64,000 bases of DNA from assembly GCA_963772065.1 (NCBI GenBank), contig CAVYVZ010000004.1, forward strand, positions 62,001 through 126,000. The letters run 5' to 3'. This document shows positions 41,953 through 51,912 of this stretch, piece by piece. How positions within the stretch are numbered: the stretch's first letter is position 1; the number at the start of each line of letters is the position of its first letter. The position numbers were made by a program, and so were the translations under genes. The notes under the pieces were generated by a model that searched no databases, had not been told where the DNA came from, and saw only the letters and a program-made list of their open reading frames with translations. The DNA is from CAVYVZ01 sp963772065 (lineage in GTDB: Bacteria; Acidobacteriota; Vicinamibacteria; Vicinamibacterales; UBA2999).

Positions 41953-44433
41953 ATGCAGGATCTGCGGGACGCGATTCGGGCGCTCCGCGCGGCGCCGATC
42001 GTCTCCGCGGTGGCCATCCTGTCGCTCGCGCTCGGGATCGGCGCGAACACTGCGATCTTCTCCATCGTCGACAGCCTGCTGCTGCGGTCGCTGCCGGTAC
42101 ACGAACCGGACCGGCTGGTCATGCTCAACACGCCGAAGGAGAGCTCCGCGTCGTGGACGCACCCGATCTGGGAGGAAGTGAAAAAACGGCGGTCCCTCGT
42201 CGATGGTGCCGCGGCGTACTCGCACCAGCGATTCAACACCGCCCGCGCCGGTCAGACGGATCTCGTGGAAGGGCTCTACGTCAACGGCGAGTTCTTCGAT
42301 GTCCTCGGCGTTCCCGCGATTCTCGGCCGCACGCTCACGTCGTCGGACGACCGCCGCCGAGGCGGTCCCGACGGCCCGGTCGCGATGATCAGCCATGCCT
42401 ATTGGCAGCGGCGCTTCGGCGGGGCCGCTGCCGCGATCGGTTCGGCGATCACGCTGGAACGCGTGCCGTTCACCATCGTCGGCGTCGCGCCGCCGTCGTT
42501 CTTCGGTCCGGTGATCGGCCGCAGCTTCGACGTGGCCATCCCGTTCGGGACGGAACCGCTTCTTCGCGCCCGAAGCGGCCTCGACGCGCGCGGCTTCTGG
42601 TGGATCGAGATCATGATGCGTCTCCGGGCGGGGCAAACCCTCGACTCCGCTACGGCCGCATGGAGAGGGGTCCAGTCTCAGATCCGTGAGGCGACGATGC
42701 CGTCCCAGGGACGGCCGCAGGATCTCGCCGCGTTTCTGAACGACCCATTCGCCGTGACACCCGCCAGCGCCGGCGTTGCGTTTGCCCGCACGCGCTTCGG
42801 GAAGCCGGTGCTCGCCCTCATGGGCGTCGTCGCGCTGGTGCTCCTCATCGCATGCGCGAACATCGCCAATCTCATGCTCGCCCGCTCGGCCGCACGCCGC
42901 CACGAGCTCGCCGTTCGAGCGGCGCTCGGCGCATCACGTGCGCGCCTTGCCCGGCAGCTGCTCGTCGAGAGTGTGGTGCTCGCGGGCCTCGGTGGCACCC
43001 TGGGTCTTGCATTCGCGCGCTGGGCCGGTCCGCTCCTCGTGCGCCAGATGTCGACGACGAACGCGCGGCTCTTTCTCGATCTCAGCCTCGATTGGCGGCT
43101 GCTCGGATTCACGATGGCCACCGCGATGAGCACGGCGATCGTGTTCGGGACGGTTCCGGCATTCCGCGCCACGCGCGCGAAAGCGAACGACGCCTTGAAG
43201 GATCAGGGGCGCAGTCTCATCGCTGAGGGGCGATTTGGATTCGTCAGCGTGCTGGTGGTCGCGCAGATCGCGCTGTCCCTGATACTCGTCGTGGCCGCCG
43301 GACTGTTCGTGGGGACGTTTGCCCGTCTGGCGACGCTCGATCTCGGGTTCGACAGCGACCGCGTCCTCGTGACCCAGGTGAACGCGCAGCGCAGCTCGAC
43401 GAAACCCGACCTCGAAACACGAGTGGCGCTCTATGAGCGACTTCGAGCGGCGGCCATATCGGTTCCGGGTGTCTCGAGCGCGTCGGCCTCGGAGGTCACA
43501 CCCGTCGCCGGCATGACGATCGTGCACCGGGTCAGGGTGCCAGGCGGCCCCGATATGTCGGAGCGCGAGCGCACCGTCCTCCTGAACATCGTGAGCCCGG
43601 ATTTCTTCCGGACGTTCGGAACACGGCTGATCAGCGGCCGCGACATCAGCGCCACCGACACGCGTACCTCCGAGCCGGTGGCGATCGTGAACGAGGCGTT
43701 CGCGCGCAAGTTCATGGGCGGCGCGAATCCAACCGGCCGAACCGTCGAGCAGGAAGGGTCTCCTGGCCGCCCAGCGGTGCTGCGCCAGGTGATTGGATAT
43801 GTCGAGGACGCGGTGTACTCGAACCTCCGGCAGCCGCTGCCAGCGACGCTGTACATCCCGATGACGCAGGTCACGGAAGCCCCGTTCCTCACGAGCGCCA
43901 CACAGATCAGCGTGCGCGCGGCCCTGGGTTCGCCGGCACTGCTGACACGCAGCATCGCGCACGCGTTGACGTCGGTCGACCCCGACGTCGCCTTGACGTT
44001 CCGACCGGTGGCGGACCAGATTCGCAACTCGCTGGCGCAGGAGCGGGTCGTCGCGATGCTGTCCGGGTTCTTCGGTGGCCTCGCGCTCCTGCTGGCCGCG
44101 CTCGGGCTATACGGCGTGACCGCTTACGCGGTCGGCCGGCGCAAGCAGGAGATCGGCGTCCGCATGGCCCTCGGCGCCGAACCGGGCAGGGTGCTCTGGA
44201 TGGTGCTCGGACGCGTGGCCCTGCTCGTGGCCGCCGGCGTGATCGTCGGCACGATTGCGAGCCTCTGGGCGGCGCGCTTCGTCAGCACGCTGCTTTTCGG
44301 CCTCGAGCCGCGCGACCCGGCAACAGTTGCCGCCGCGGCCGTCGTCCTCGCGATCGTCGGGGGAATCGCCGGCTGGCTGCCCGCCCGCCGCGCGGCGCGG
44401 ATCGATCCCGCGCAGGTGCTGCGCGAAGGGTGA
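41953..44433 (+). CDS. ABC transporter permease, ADOP family (duplicated MacB/FtsX), second copy
   Basis: 826-residue paralogue of the 3869-6301 protein. First helix SAVAILSLALGIGANTAIFS, periplasmic domain with NGEFFDVLGVPAILGRTLTS and SHAYWQRRFGG, first FtsX bundle VALVLLIACANIANLMLARS (about 285-305), second periplasmic domain about 450-650 and C-terminal FtsX about 700-826 ending ARRAARIDPAQVLREG. No ATPase adjoins. It starts 8 bp after the PE-domain gene and is in the same run of genes. ADOP copies are numerous in acidobacterial genomes, so no specific function follows from this position. Confidence 0.94.
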   Translation: MQDLRDAIRALRAAPIVSAVAILSLALGIGANTAIFSIVDSLLLRSLPVHEPDRLVMLNTPKESSASWTHPIWEEVKKRRSLVDGAAAYSHQRFNTARAGQTDLVEGLYVNGEFFDVLGVPAILGRTLTSSDDRRRGGPDGPVAMISHAYWQRRFGGAAAAIGSAITLERVPFTIVGVAPPSFFGPVIGRSFDVAIPFGTEPLLRARSGLDARGFWWIEIMMRLRAGQTLDSATAAWRGVQSQIREATMPSQGRPQDLAAFLNDPFAVTPASAGVAFARTRFGKPVLALMGVVALVLLIACANIANLMLARSAARRHELAVRAALGASRARLARQLLVESVVLAGLGGTLGLAFARWAGPLLVRQMSTTNARLFLDLSLDWRLLGFTMATAMSTAIVFGTVPAFRATRAKANDALKDQGRSLIAEGRFGFVSVLVVAQIALSLILVVAAGLFVGTFARLATLDLGFDSDRVLVTQVNAQRSSTKPDLETRVALYERLRAAAISVPGVSSASASEVTPVAGMTIVHRVRVPGGPDMSERERTVLLNIVSPDFFRTFGTRLISGRDISATDTRTSEPVAIVNEAFARKFMGGANPTGRTVEQEGSPGRPAVLRQVIGYVEDAVYSNLRQPLPATLYIPMTQVTEAPFLTSATQISVRAALGSPALLTRSIAHALTSVDPDVALTFRPVADQIRNSLAQERVVAMLSGFFGGLALLLAALGLYGVTAYAVGRRKQEIGVRMALGAEPGRVLWMVLGRVALLVAAGVIVGTIASLWAARFVSTLLFGLEPRDPATVAAAAVVLAIVGGIAGWLPARRAARIDPAQVLREG

Positions 44434-44436
44434 CGT

Positions 44437-45547
44437 TCACGCGGTATTCGAGTACGTCCAGGGTCCCGCAACGCGCTCAGGAAAGACGATGTATCGCCTA
44501 CCGAGATAGTTGAAGGTCAAAGCGATAGCAGAACCTGCTAATTTCGCCCACCACGCCGCGACGCCTGTCTCCAGGAGCATGATTGTGGAACCGATGTCGA
44601 TCCAACCGGCCGCAAGCATCACTGCCGCATAGGCGGCGAGTTCGCCCGGCGCCGACCAACGCGCCCGATGCCGGAACAGGACGAGAACGCACAAGCAATA
44701 GTCCAGGATGCCGGCTACGACGACTGCAATCGCGGCCGCCGCAGAGGGCGGAACGGATCGGATCAGTGCCAGGAAGATCAGCAAGTTCGCGATGGCGCAG
44801 ACGCCGCCAACGAGCAGGTATCCCAGGAACTGAACCGGAATCGGGGCGTGGGGCATGTTGTAGCGAAAGATGCAGTAGAGCGCCCGAAAGCCGTCCCTGA
44901 CGCCGATCTTCTTCCCTTCCTCGTACGTGCGGCCAGCGTACCGACACACCCATCTGGTACACGCGAAGCCGCAGCCGCGCGATCTGCGCCACGACTTCCG
45001 GCTCGAAGCCAAACCGTTTCTCACGCAGCACCAGCCCCTGCAGCACGTCGCGCCGAAACACTTTGTAGCAGCACTCCATGTCCGTGAGGTTCAGGTCGGT
45101 GAGCATGTTCGAGAGCAGCGTCAACACCTTGTTCCCTACCGAATGCCAGAAGTACAGCACGCGGTGGGCGCCACCCGACAGGAATCGGGACCCAATCACC
45201 ACGTCGGCGTTCCCGTCGATCAGCGGAGCCAGCAGGCGCTTCAGGTCTCGAGGCTCGTACTCGAGATCGGCGTCCTGAATGGCAACGAAGTCTCCCGTCG
45301 CCTGCGCGAACCCGTTGTGCAGCGCCGCGCCTTTTCCCTGGTTCACGCGATGATCGATCGTCCGTACTTGACGATGCTTCGCAGCGAGCGCGGAGGCCAC
45401 GGCGGCGGTGCCGTCCGTGGATGCATCGTTGACGATGATGACCTCCACGGCGAGCCCGGGGTCCTCGATCTCGAGCACGCGATCGATACAACGTTCGAGG
45501 GTCCCTTCCTCGTTGTACGCGGGGACGACAATGGATATCGTGTGCAC
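44437..45547 (-). CDS. Glycosyltransferase family 2 fused to GtrA (one frameshift)
   Basis: GT2 N-terminal part (about 1-205) from GTG 45547: ISIVVPAYNEEGTLERCIDR, VEVIIVNDASTDGTAAVASA, QDADLEYEPRDLKRL (DxD-type), GSRFLSGGAHRVLY. It resembles dolichyl-phosphate glucosyl/mannosyltransferases. After GRTYEEGKKIGVRDG-type sequence come four GtrA-like helices (QFLGYLLVGGVCAIANLLIF, PPSAAAAIAVVVAGI, AAGWIDIGSTIMLL). An extra C near 44941 splits it into two frames. GtrA flips the lipid-linked sugar. Such fusions occur in lipid-linked glycan pathways; the glycan is unknown. It abuts the ADOP gene end (3-bp gap). Confidence 0.9.
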
Positions 45548-45622
45548 TGCAACTCCGGGCACGAAACGGACATGCGTATTATGTATCGTGCTTCCGCCGC
45601 CAACGACGAACCGAGCCGTCCC

Positions 45623-47180
45623 ATGAAGATGCATATCAGGATCATGTTTGCGCTGCTTCTGTGCGCCGCGTCAGCCGGCGCCCAGCCCGCACGGTTCACC
45701 GATCCCAATCGCCGCACGAAGCTTGCCGAGGCCTATCCAGAGATCGATCGCCTCATGGAGGAGTTCGTCGCCCGCTCCCACGTGCCCGGCGGCGCATGGG
45801 GTGTCGTCGTCGACGGCGAGGTGGTCCATACCGGCGCGACGGGATTCCGCGAGCTGACGACGAAGACACCCGTCGACGCCGACACAGTGTTCCGCATCGC
45901 GTCGATGACCAAGAGCTTCACGGCGATGGCGATCCTCAGGCTCCGAGACGAGGGGAAGCTCTCGCTCGACGATCCCGCCGAGCGCTTCGTGCCTGAACTG
46001 AAGGGCCTGACTTATCCAACGGCCGATTCACCTCGGATCACCATCCGCCACTTGCTCTCGCATTCGGAGGGTTTTCCGGAAGACAACCCGTGGGGCGATC
46101 AGCAGCTCGCCGAAGCCGACGAGGCGTTTTCGGCGATGATCCGCGGCGGAATCCCGTTCTCGAACGCGCCGGGCGTCGCGTACGAATACTCGAACTACGG
46201 CTTCGCCATCCTCGGCCGCATCGTCGCCCGTGCCTCGGGCGTGCCGTACAACGATTACATCGCCGCTCACATCCTCCGCCCGCTCGGCATGTCGTCGACG
46301 GCGATGGACCCGGCCGTGGTCCCGCCCGCGCGGCTCGCGCATGGGTACCGCTGGGAGGACGACACCTGGAAGGAGGAGCCGCAGTTGAAGGATGGCGCGT
46401 TCGGGCCGATGGGCGGCATGCTCACCTCGATCCGCGATCTCGGCCGCTACGTCGCGGCGCTGTTGTCGGCATGGCCACCGCGCGATGGACCCGAGACGGG
46501 TCCGATTCGGCGCGCGTCGCTTCGCGAGATGCAGCAGATCGCACGTCACGCCGGGGCGAACGTCACACGGGACGGAGCGACGTCGGCAATCCAGCTCGCG
46601 TCGGTCGGCTACGGCTACGGCCTGAACGTGTCGCAGAACTGCAGCTTCCGCCATCTCGTCGCGCACGGCGGCGGACTTCCAGGATTCGGGTCGTTGATGC
46701 GATGGCTGCCCGAACATGGCGTGGGCATCATTGCGCTCGGGAACCTCACCTACACGGGCTGGAGCGGCGTCGCCATGCGCGCGCTCGACGCGCTGGCGCG
46801 CACCGGCGGCCTGCAGCCTCGATCAGCGCAGCCGTCGCCAGCGCTCGTCGAAATGCGGGACGCGGTCACGCGGCTCATCAATCGGTGGGACGATCCGCTC
46901 GCCGACCGCATCGCCGCCGAGAACTTGTTTCTCGATCAATCGAAGGATCGCCGGCGGCGGGCGCTCGAGACGATCCGCGCCAAGGTCGGCGCGTGCCGGG
47001 CCGACGGACCGTTCGATGTGGAGAACGCGCTGCGAGGTCAGTGGACGCTCGCGTGCGAGCGCGGCACGCTGCGTGCGGGTATCACCCTCGCGCCAACGAT
47101 GCCACCGCTCGTGCAGTTTCTCTCAGGTACGGGAGGTTCAACCGGGCGAGCCGCCCCGGTCGTCGGCCTGCCCTCAGTAG
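45623..47180 (+). CDS. Serine hydrolase, beta-lactamase/penicillin-binding family
   Basis: About 518 residues from ATG 45623; signal peptide MKMHIRIMFALLLCAASAGA ending at AQP. The beta-lactamase-like domain (about 30-370) has SxxK in RIASMTKSF, YxN in YEYSNYG and HGG in VAHGGGLPGF, so the catalytic set is complete. The C-terminal about 100 residues are a lipocalin-like or beta extension. The open frame continues to 47263, but a single extra G near 47124 (GGTAC for GTAC) probably shifts it; the alternative end VREVQPGEPPRSSACPQ stops at 47180, just before the convergent gene. Exported esterase, peptidase or carboxypeptidase; substrate unknown. Confidence 0.88.
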
Positions 47181-48269
47181 TTACCACCAGCGCCGGGCCC
47201 ACACGATCGAGGCTCCGGCTTGTTGGTCCCACGCCGTGCGCGTGTACGCCTTGCGGCTCATGAAGCTGCCGCGCAGCGTGAAGTCGCGGGACAGGCGATA
47301 GCCGACCGTGGCTTCGCTCATGTGATACGTCCGCCGTGGTCCGACGGTGAGGGCGGTCCGGAGCGGCGGTGCCGATACGCCTTCCTGCCGCGCTGCCACG
47401 AACCACCGCGGCGACAACGTATGAGCGGCCTGAAGGAACCAGGCGCTGGCAATCGCGGCACCCGCCGCCGCCTCGAACTGCGTGCGCGTGACCTCGCCGC
47501 TGATCTTGGTGTATCCGAAGGCATATTCACCTTCGAGGTTGACCATTCGGAAGCCCCGGCCCTCGCCCTGCGGCACGGCAAGCTCCTCGCCGAGCACGTA
47601 CAGACCGCTCGCGTATGCGGCCCCGATGCGGAGACCGGCCGTCGGCGTGAAGCCGCCTCCTGTCACGACTACCGGCGTCGCCGCCGGGTTGTCGGCGTTG
47701 TTAATCACATAGGTCCGCGTCGGGGCGGAGCTGACAAGCGCGGCGCGCCCATCCCATCGCGTCGTGGAGACGGTGACCTGGCCGCCAAGCGGATATGTGC
47801 CGGCGATCGCGCCCACGCGCGGCGCGCCTGGATCGAACGCCGGCATCGACTGCAGATAGCTCAGATGTGGAGCGATCATCGGGTTCACGCCCGGACGCGT
47901 GTCCATCATGCCGAGCCCGATCGGCGACACGATGTAGCCGGCATCGACGCGCGTGGAGATGCGCCCCGGGCGCTCGTACTGTACCGCGGCCTGGTAAATC
48001 TCTTTCTCCCAGCTGTCCGGATTTGCCGGCCGCGGCAGGCGCGGCTCGCGGAACCACGGCCGCACGTACACGAGCCAGCCGTCGGCGAGCCGCACGACCG
48101 CCGTGACGTCGATGACGATGTTGGCATCGTCGACCGTGCTCTGCCCCTGGAACGCGTCGACGCTGACGACGCTGTCGAGGCTGAACCGGGCCGGCGTCTG
48201 GGCACGCGCGGCGCGCGGACCCGCGATCAGCGCGACGAGCACGGCCATCGCGAACGGCAGCTTACGCAC
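47181..48269 (-). CDS. Outer-membrane beta-barrel protein (porin-like)
   Basis: 362 residues from GTG 48269, beginning MRKLPFAMAVLVALIAGPRA, a signal peptide ending near ARAQ. The rest is barrel-like amphipathic strands with aromatic girdles: RLADGWLVYVRPWFREPRLP, RVDAGYIVSPIGLGMMDTRP, GLRIGAAYASGLYVLGEELA, ending ASIVWARRWW with a C-terminal Trp. The open frame extends upstream to 48395, but that part lies within the HD-GYP gene. It overlaps the HD-GYP stop by 8 bp and closes a three-gene operon. The ligand is unknown. Confidence 0.8.
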   Translation of the reverse strand: MRKLPFAMAVLVALIAGPRAARAQTPARFSLDSVVSVDAFQGQSTVDDANIVIDVTAVVRLADGWLVYVRPWFREPRLPRPANPDSWEKEIYQAAVQYERPGRISTRVDAGYIVSPIGLGMMDTRPGVNPMIAPHLSYLQSMPAFDPGAPRVGAIAGTYPLGGQVTVSTTRWDGRAALVSSAPTRTYVINNADNPAATPVVVTGGGFTPTAGLRIGAAYASGLYVLGEELAVPQGEGRGFRMVNLEGEYAFGYTKISGEVTRTQFEAAAGAAIASAWFLQAAHTLSPRWFVAARQEGVSAPPLRTALTVGPRRTYHMSEATVGYRLSRDFTLRGSFMSRKAYTRTAWDQQAGASIVWARRWW

Positions 48270-49956
48270 CGAGTGGCTCCAGCAATCGGGGGCCCGGCTC
48301 GCACGTGACACCGGGCAGCGCCCGGACGAGGGCTCCCACGATTTCGGCGTGGAACTCCGTGCCGGCGCAGCGCCACAACTCGCGAAGCGCGTCACCGGTC
48401 GGCATGGCGCGCCGGTAGGCGCGGGCGCTCGTCATGGCGTCGTAGGCGTCGGCGACGTGCACGATGCGAGCGGCCAGCGGAATGTCCTCATCGCGCAGTC
48501 CGCGCGGGTATCCACGTCCGTCCGGACGCTCGTGGTGCAGCTCCACGATCGGGATGTGCGGCGACAGAAACGGCACGGTGCGGAGAATGCGGGCGCCGAG
48601 CGCGGGATGTTCCTTGATGGCATCGTATTCGGCGGCCGTCAGGGCGCCGGGTTTTCTGAGGACCTGATCGGGCACGCCGATCTTTCCGATGTCGTGGAGC
48701 AGCGCACCGAGACGGAGCACCTCGAGGTCGCCGACGGGAAGCTGCAGCTCGCGGCCGATCGCGACCGAGATCACGCTGACGCGCTCCGAGTGTCCCGCCG
48801 TATAGGGATCGCGGGCGTCGAGGGCCGCGGCAAGCGCGCGAATCGCGCCCGTATATGCGGCTTCGGTCTGCTCCTCGGCCGCTGCCAGCGACGTCATCAA
48901 CGCGTTGAAGGTATCGGTCAGCGTGTCGAGCTCGCGGCTCGATCCGGTCCGCGGCAGCAACCCGCCGACGTCGCGGGCGAGGGCCATCCGCTCGAGGGAA
49001 GCGGAGAGCTGCCAGATCGGCCGGGTCAACTGGCGCGCCAGATGGAAGCTGCCCACCAGCGCGAGGAGCGTTGCGCCCAGCGCGATGAAGGCAAGATTGC
49101 GCATCGCTTTCATCGTGGGGACGCGCGAGGCATCGTCGATTGAGCTCAGCGCATAGATACCCGTATCGCCGATCGAAAACAGCTTCCGAAACGCGTGCGA
49201 TTCACCGCGAAGGTCCATCGTCCCTTCGGAGGCATTCGACTGCGCGGTCGCCGCCTCGAATTCCCGAGCCGCCTCGGGCGCGAGTGTGCTCGCGAGCAGT
49301 AGTTCTTGCGTCAGGATGGCGATGTCGGTGCGCGACAGGTTCTTGAGCGTGTTCGCATACGCCCGGTCGAGGCTCGTCGCCAGGTAGAGCGTGCCGATGA
49401 CGGTGTCGGTCGTGAGCACCAGCGGCACCGACACGATCCGGAACGTGTGGTCGCCGGTGTGAACCACGCCGTCGTAGGTCGCCGCCTCGTCGCCGCCGGC
49501 GACGACGTTGACGGACCGGCCGCGTTGCCAGCGCTCGGCGAGCCTGCCGGCGGCCGCCAGCGTGTTGCGGCGCGCGTCGACCAGCACGATGGCGTCGGCC
49601 TCGACGCGCTCCGAGACCTTCTCGAGCTCATTCGTAATCGTGGCGAAGAGTTGGTCGCGAGTGGCGTCGCGAGCCGTCGGTGCGTATGCGGCGTAGGTGT
49701 CGAGGGCGGCCTTGAGCGTCGGGCTGTCCGCCAGCGTGGCGGCCTGTGCCTGCGTCTCGCGCTGCCGCCGCGTCTCGAGCGCGGCAAACAGCCGCTGCGT
49801 CGACTCCAGGTTCTGCGTCACCGCCTCGCGGACCTGTTCGCGGACGCTCAACGTGACCACGAACACGACGAGCAGCAGCAACGCAACGGTCACGAGCGTC
49901 ACCGCCACCGTTGTCTTGACCAGCAGCCGGGGCGGAGGCTGGCCGCCCCGCGTCAC
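48262..49956 (-). CDS. HD-GYP cyclic-di-GMP phosphodiesterase with sensor and HAMP
   Basis: 564 residues. Helix about 14-36 (TVAVTLVTVALLLLVVFVVT), large periplasmic sensor about 40-280 (dCache-like: VVHTGDHTFRIVSVPLVLTT, TLYLATSLDRAYANTLKNLS), second helix about 285-305 (NLAFIALGATLLALVGSF), HAMP about 306-360 (QLTRPIWQLSASLERMALAR). The HD-GYP domain (about 370-550) has GHSERVSV, LLHDIGKIGVPD and HHERPDGRGYP with all metal ligands. It hydrolyses c-di-GMP at the inner membrane in response to a periplasmic signal. ATGA overlap with the upstream cupredoxin gene and overlap with the downstream porin suggest copper or electron signalling in one unit (inference). Confidence 0.94.
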   Translation of the reverse strand: MTRGGQPPPRLLVKTTVAVTLVTVALLLLVVFVVTLSVREQVREAVTQNLESTQRLFAALETRRQRETQAQAATLADSPTLKAALDTYAAYAPTARDATRDQLFATITNELEKVSERVEADAIVLVDARRNTLAAAGRLAERWQRGRSVNVVAGGDEAATYDGVVHTGDHTFRIVSVPLVLTTDTVIGTLYLATSLDRAYANTLKNLSRTDIAILTQELLLASTLAPEAAREFEAATAQSNASEGTMDLRGESHAFRKLFSIGDTGIYALSSIDDASRVPTMKAMRNLAFIALGATLLALVGSFHLARQLTRPIWQLSASLERMALARDVGGLLPRTGSSRELDTLTDTFNALMTSLAAAEEQTEAAYTGAIRALAAALDARDPYTAGHSERVSVISVAIGRELQLPVGDLEVLRLGALLHDIGKIGVPDQVLRKPGALTAAEYDAIKEHPALGARILRTVPFLSPHIPIVELHHERPDGRGYPRGLRDEDIPLAARIVHVADAYDAMTSARAYRRAMPTGDALRELWRCAGTEFHAEIVGALVRALPGVTCEPGPRLLEPLGA

Positions 49957-50639
49957 GGCGTCGCCTCGACGGGCAGCGACAGATCCGCCAACGTCGTACG
50001 GCCGGTTTCGATCTGAACGACCGACGTTCGCTCACCGACGCGCTCGTGCCACGCCACGAGCGTGTGACGTCCCGAGGGGATGCCGGCGAGCGTGAAGGCG
50101 CCGTCGGCCTCCGGCACGGTGTAGTACGGGTGGTCGAGCACCAGGATCGTGGCGCTCATGTGGGAATGAAGGTGGCAGTACACCTTGACCAGGCCCGCCT
50201 TGTCGAAGACGCGGGACCGGCTCGAGCCTTGTGGAAACCGGCCGAGATCGAACGTCGCTGCCGCCGACAGCGAGAACACGTTGTGGAAGATGGGATCGCC
50301 GTTGGGAAAGTCGATCGTCGAACCGCGGGTGATCACAACCACGCGCGGCGTGAAGGCCTCGTTGCTCTGCCAGATCTGCGTTCGCGTGGTCGGCAGCACG
50401 CCGGCGAACGCAGCGTCTTTCAGGTAGACGACGACGTTCCGGATTTCGGGGAGCGGCGCGTCTCCGCGCCGATTCACGCTGCGTGGCTGATAGGCGTTGG
50501 ATGGAAGCGGCACGCCGCGGATTCGCCCCGCGAGCACGACGCGGCCCGCGACGGCACCGCCTTCGGGCGCCTGTGCGCCGACGGCGGGCAGAACGCTCGC
50601 GACAGCCACGGCCACCCACGCAGCCCGCACAGCACGCAT
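49953..50639 (-). CDS. Secreted cupredoxin-like protein
   Basis: 228 residues. Signal peptide MRAVRAAWVAVAVASVLPAV ending at AVGAQ. A plastocyanin-like cupredoxin domain (about 60-175): GSTIDFPNGDPIFHNVFSLS supplies one His ligand, FDKAGLVKVYCHLHSHMSAT supplies Cys, His and Met, so a type-1 copper site looks complete. A C-terminal beta sandwich (about 175-225) of the carboxypeptidase-regulatory type follows (AFTLAGIPSGRHTLVAWHER). Similar proteins are called methylamine utilisation proteins. It probably carries electrons or copper in the periplasm. Its stop overlaps the HD-GYP start as ATGA. Confidence 0.88.
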   Translation of the reverse strand: MRAVRAAWVAVAVASVLPAVGAQAPEGGAVAGRVVLAGRIRGVPLPSNAYQPRSVNRRGDAPLPEIRNVVVYLKDAAFAGVLPTTRTQIWQSNEAFTPRVVVITRGSTIDFPNGDPIFHNVFSLSAAATFDLGRFPQGSSRSRVFDKAGLVKVYCHLHSHMSATILVLDHPYYTVPEADGAFTLAGIPSGRHTLVAWHERVGERTSVVQIETGRTTLADLSLPVEATP

Positions 50640-50706
50640 CCCACGACCTTATCGGCCGCAACCCGGGCGCGGCGGAGCGCGCGAGCGAACAGTTATTCCC
50701 GGATTT

Positions 50707-51748
50707 TCACCCGCCTTCGCCGCTTCGCGGCTCCGGCGCCGCGAGCTGTAAGGCATGGGCCCATTCGCCCGAACGCCTTCGCTGGAGCAGACGCTCCGCG
50801 AGCACACTCCAGACGGCGAACGACAGGCGGCGGCGATCGTGACGGGCGATCTCCTTGGACCAGAAATCGCCGAGCACCGTTTGACACGACGGGTCGAGGT
50901 CGCCCAGCGCGAGCGGTTCCTTGTGTTCGGCGGCGTACTGCGCGAGACCCTGCGGCGACGGCCTCCCGGTGTTGGCGATCACGACGTCGACGGGGCGATG
51001 AATGGCGCTCGAGACCCACCGGGCCGCGTCGGCAGCGGTGAAGCCGGACATCCCGCCGCCCTCGGTCAACAGGTTGGCGATCAGCACGACGGGGCCCTTC
51101 ATCTCGGCGAGCGCTTCGGGGACCCCCCGGACGAGCAGCGGCGGCATCAAGCTGGTGAAGAACGACCCCGGACCGATGATCACCGCTTCGAAGCCCGCGA
51201 TCGCCTCGGCGACGGTCGGATGGATCGAGGCTTGCGGCTCGAGCCAGACGCGCCGTACCTGGTGGCCGCGCGACTGTCCCGCGTCGACTTCCACTTCCCC
51301 GCGGGTCTGCGATCCGTCACCGTACCTCGGCGCACACGGATGCGGGCTCGACGCTCACCGGCCAGACGCGTCCCCGGCAGCCAAGCAGCGCCCGCAGCCC
51401 ATCCACCGCCGCGAGAAAATCGCCGCTGTACTGCTCCATCATCGAGAGCAGCAGGTTTCCGCCGGTATGTCCCGCCAGGCGGGCGTGATGCTCGAGCGTC
51501 GGCAAGCGCGACAGCAGCACGCGGCGCGCCTCGCCTTCGCTCCGCGCGAGCGCGAGGGCGCACTTGAGGACGTCGCCGGGAGGCAGCACGCCGAGCTCGT
51601 CGCGAAGCTGGCCGGAGCTACCGCCGCTGTCGAACATCGTGACGACGGCGTTCAGGCGGAGCCACGGGTTCCTCTTGAGGCCGCCAAGCAGGCTCGGCAG
51701 TCCCGTGCCGCCGCCAAAGCACCCGACATTGATCTCGCGCAGCTGCAT
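50707..51748 (-). CDS. yvcK: YvcK-family CofD-like gluconeogenesis/cell-wall factor (one frameshift)
   Basis: About 345 residues, ATG 51748: MQLREINVGCFGGGTGLPSL (nucleotide-sugar binding GGGTG), NAVVTMFDSGGSSGQLRDEL, LPPGDVLKCALALA, then LLLSMMEQYSGDF. The frame breaks near 51325 with one extra G/C and continues YGDGSQTRGEVEVDAGQ, FEAVIIGPGSFFTSLMPPLL, and ANTGRPSPQGLAQY. YvcK (CofD-like) is cytoplasmic, binds UDP-sugars and adjusts PBP1/peptidoglycan synthesis and gluconeogenic growth. It lacks any partner gene here. The frameshift matches the other insertion-type errors in the window. Confidence 0.9.
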
Positions 51749-51765
51749 CGGATTCCCAATTCTAT

Positions 51766-51903
51766 TCGTCTTCGGTCTTCAGTCTTCGGTCTTCAGTCTC
51801 TGGTCTCTGGTCTCTGGTCGGTCTCCGAACTCCGGTCTTCGGTTTCCGTCTCTAGTCTTATCGGGTCTCGAGTCTTGGGTCTTTGCTCTCTCGTCTTGAC
51901 TAG
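51766..51903. repeat. Solo heptamer array CTTCGGT/CTCTGGT (element D3)
   Basis: 138 bases made mostly of 7-bp units CTTCGGT, CTTCAGT, CTCTGGT, with drift to GTCTCGA and TCTTGGG. It has the same unit as the arms of the 26.25-27.02 kb cassette. No opposite arm is present. It fills the gap upstream of the 51913 gene. Confidence 0.8.
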
Positions 51904-51912
51904 AATGGCGGT

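Noticed and set aside
44927..45622. Upstream extension of the serine hydrolase frame
   Set aside because: It is antisense to the GT2 gene; the signal peptide begins at ATG 45623.
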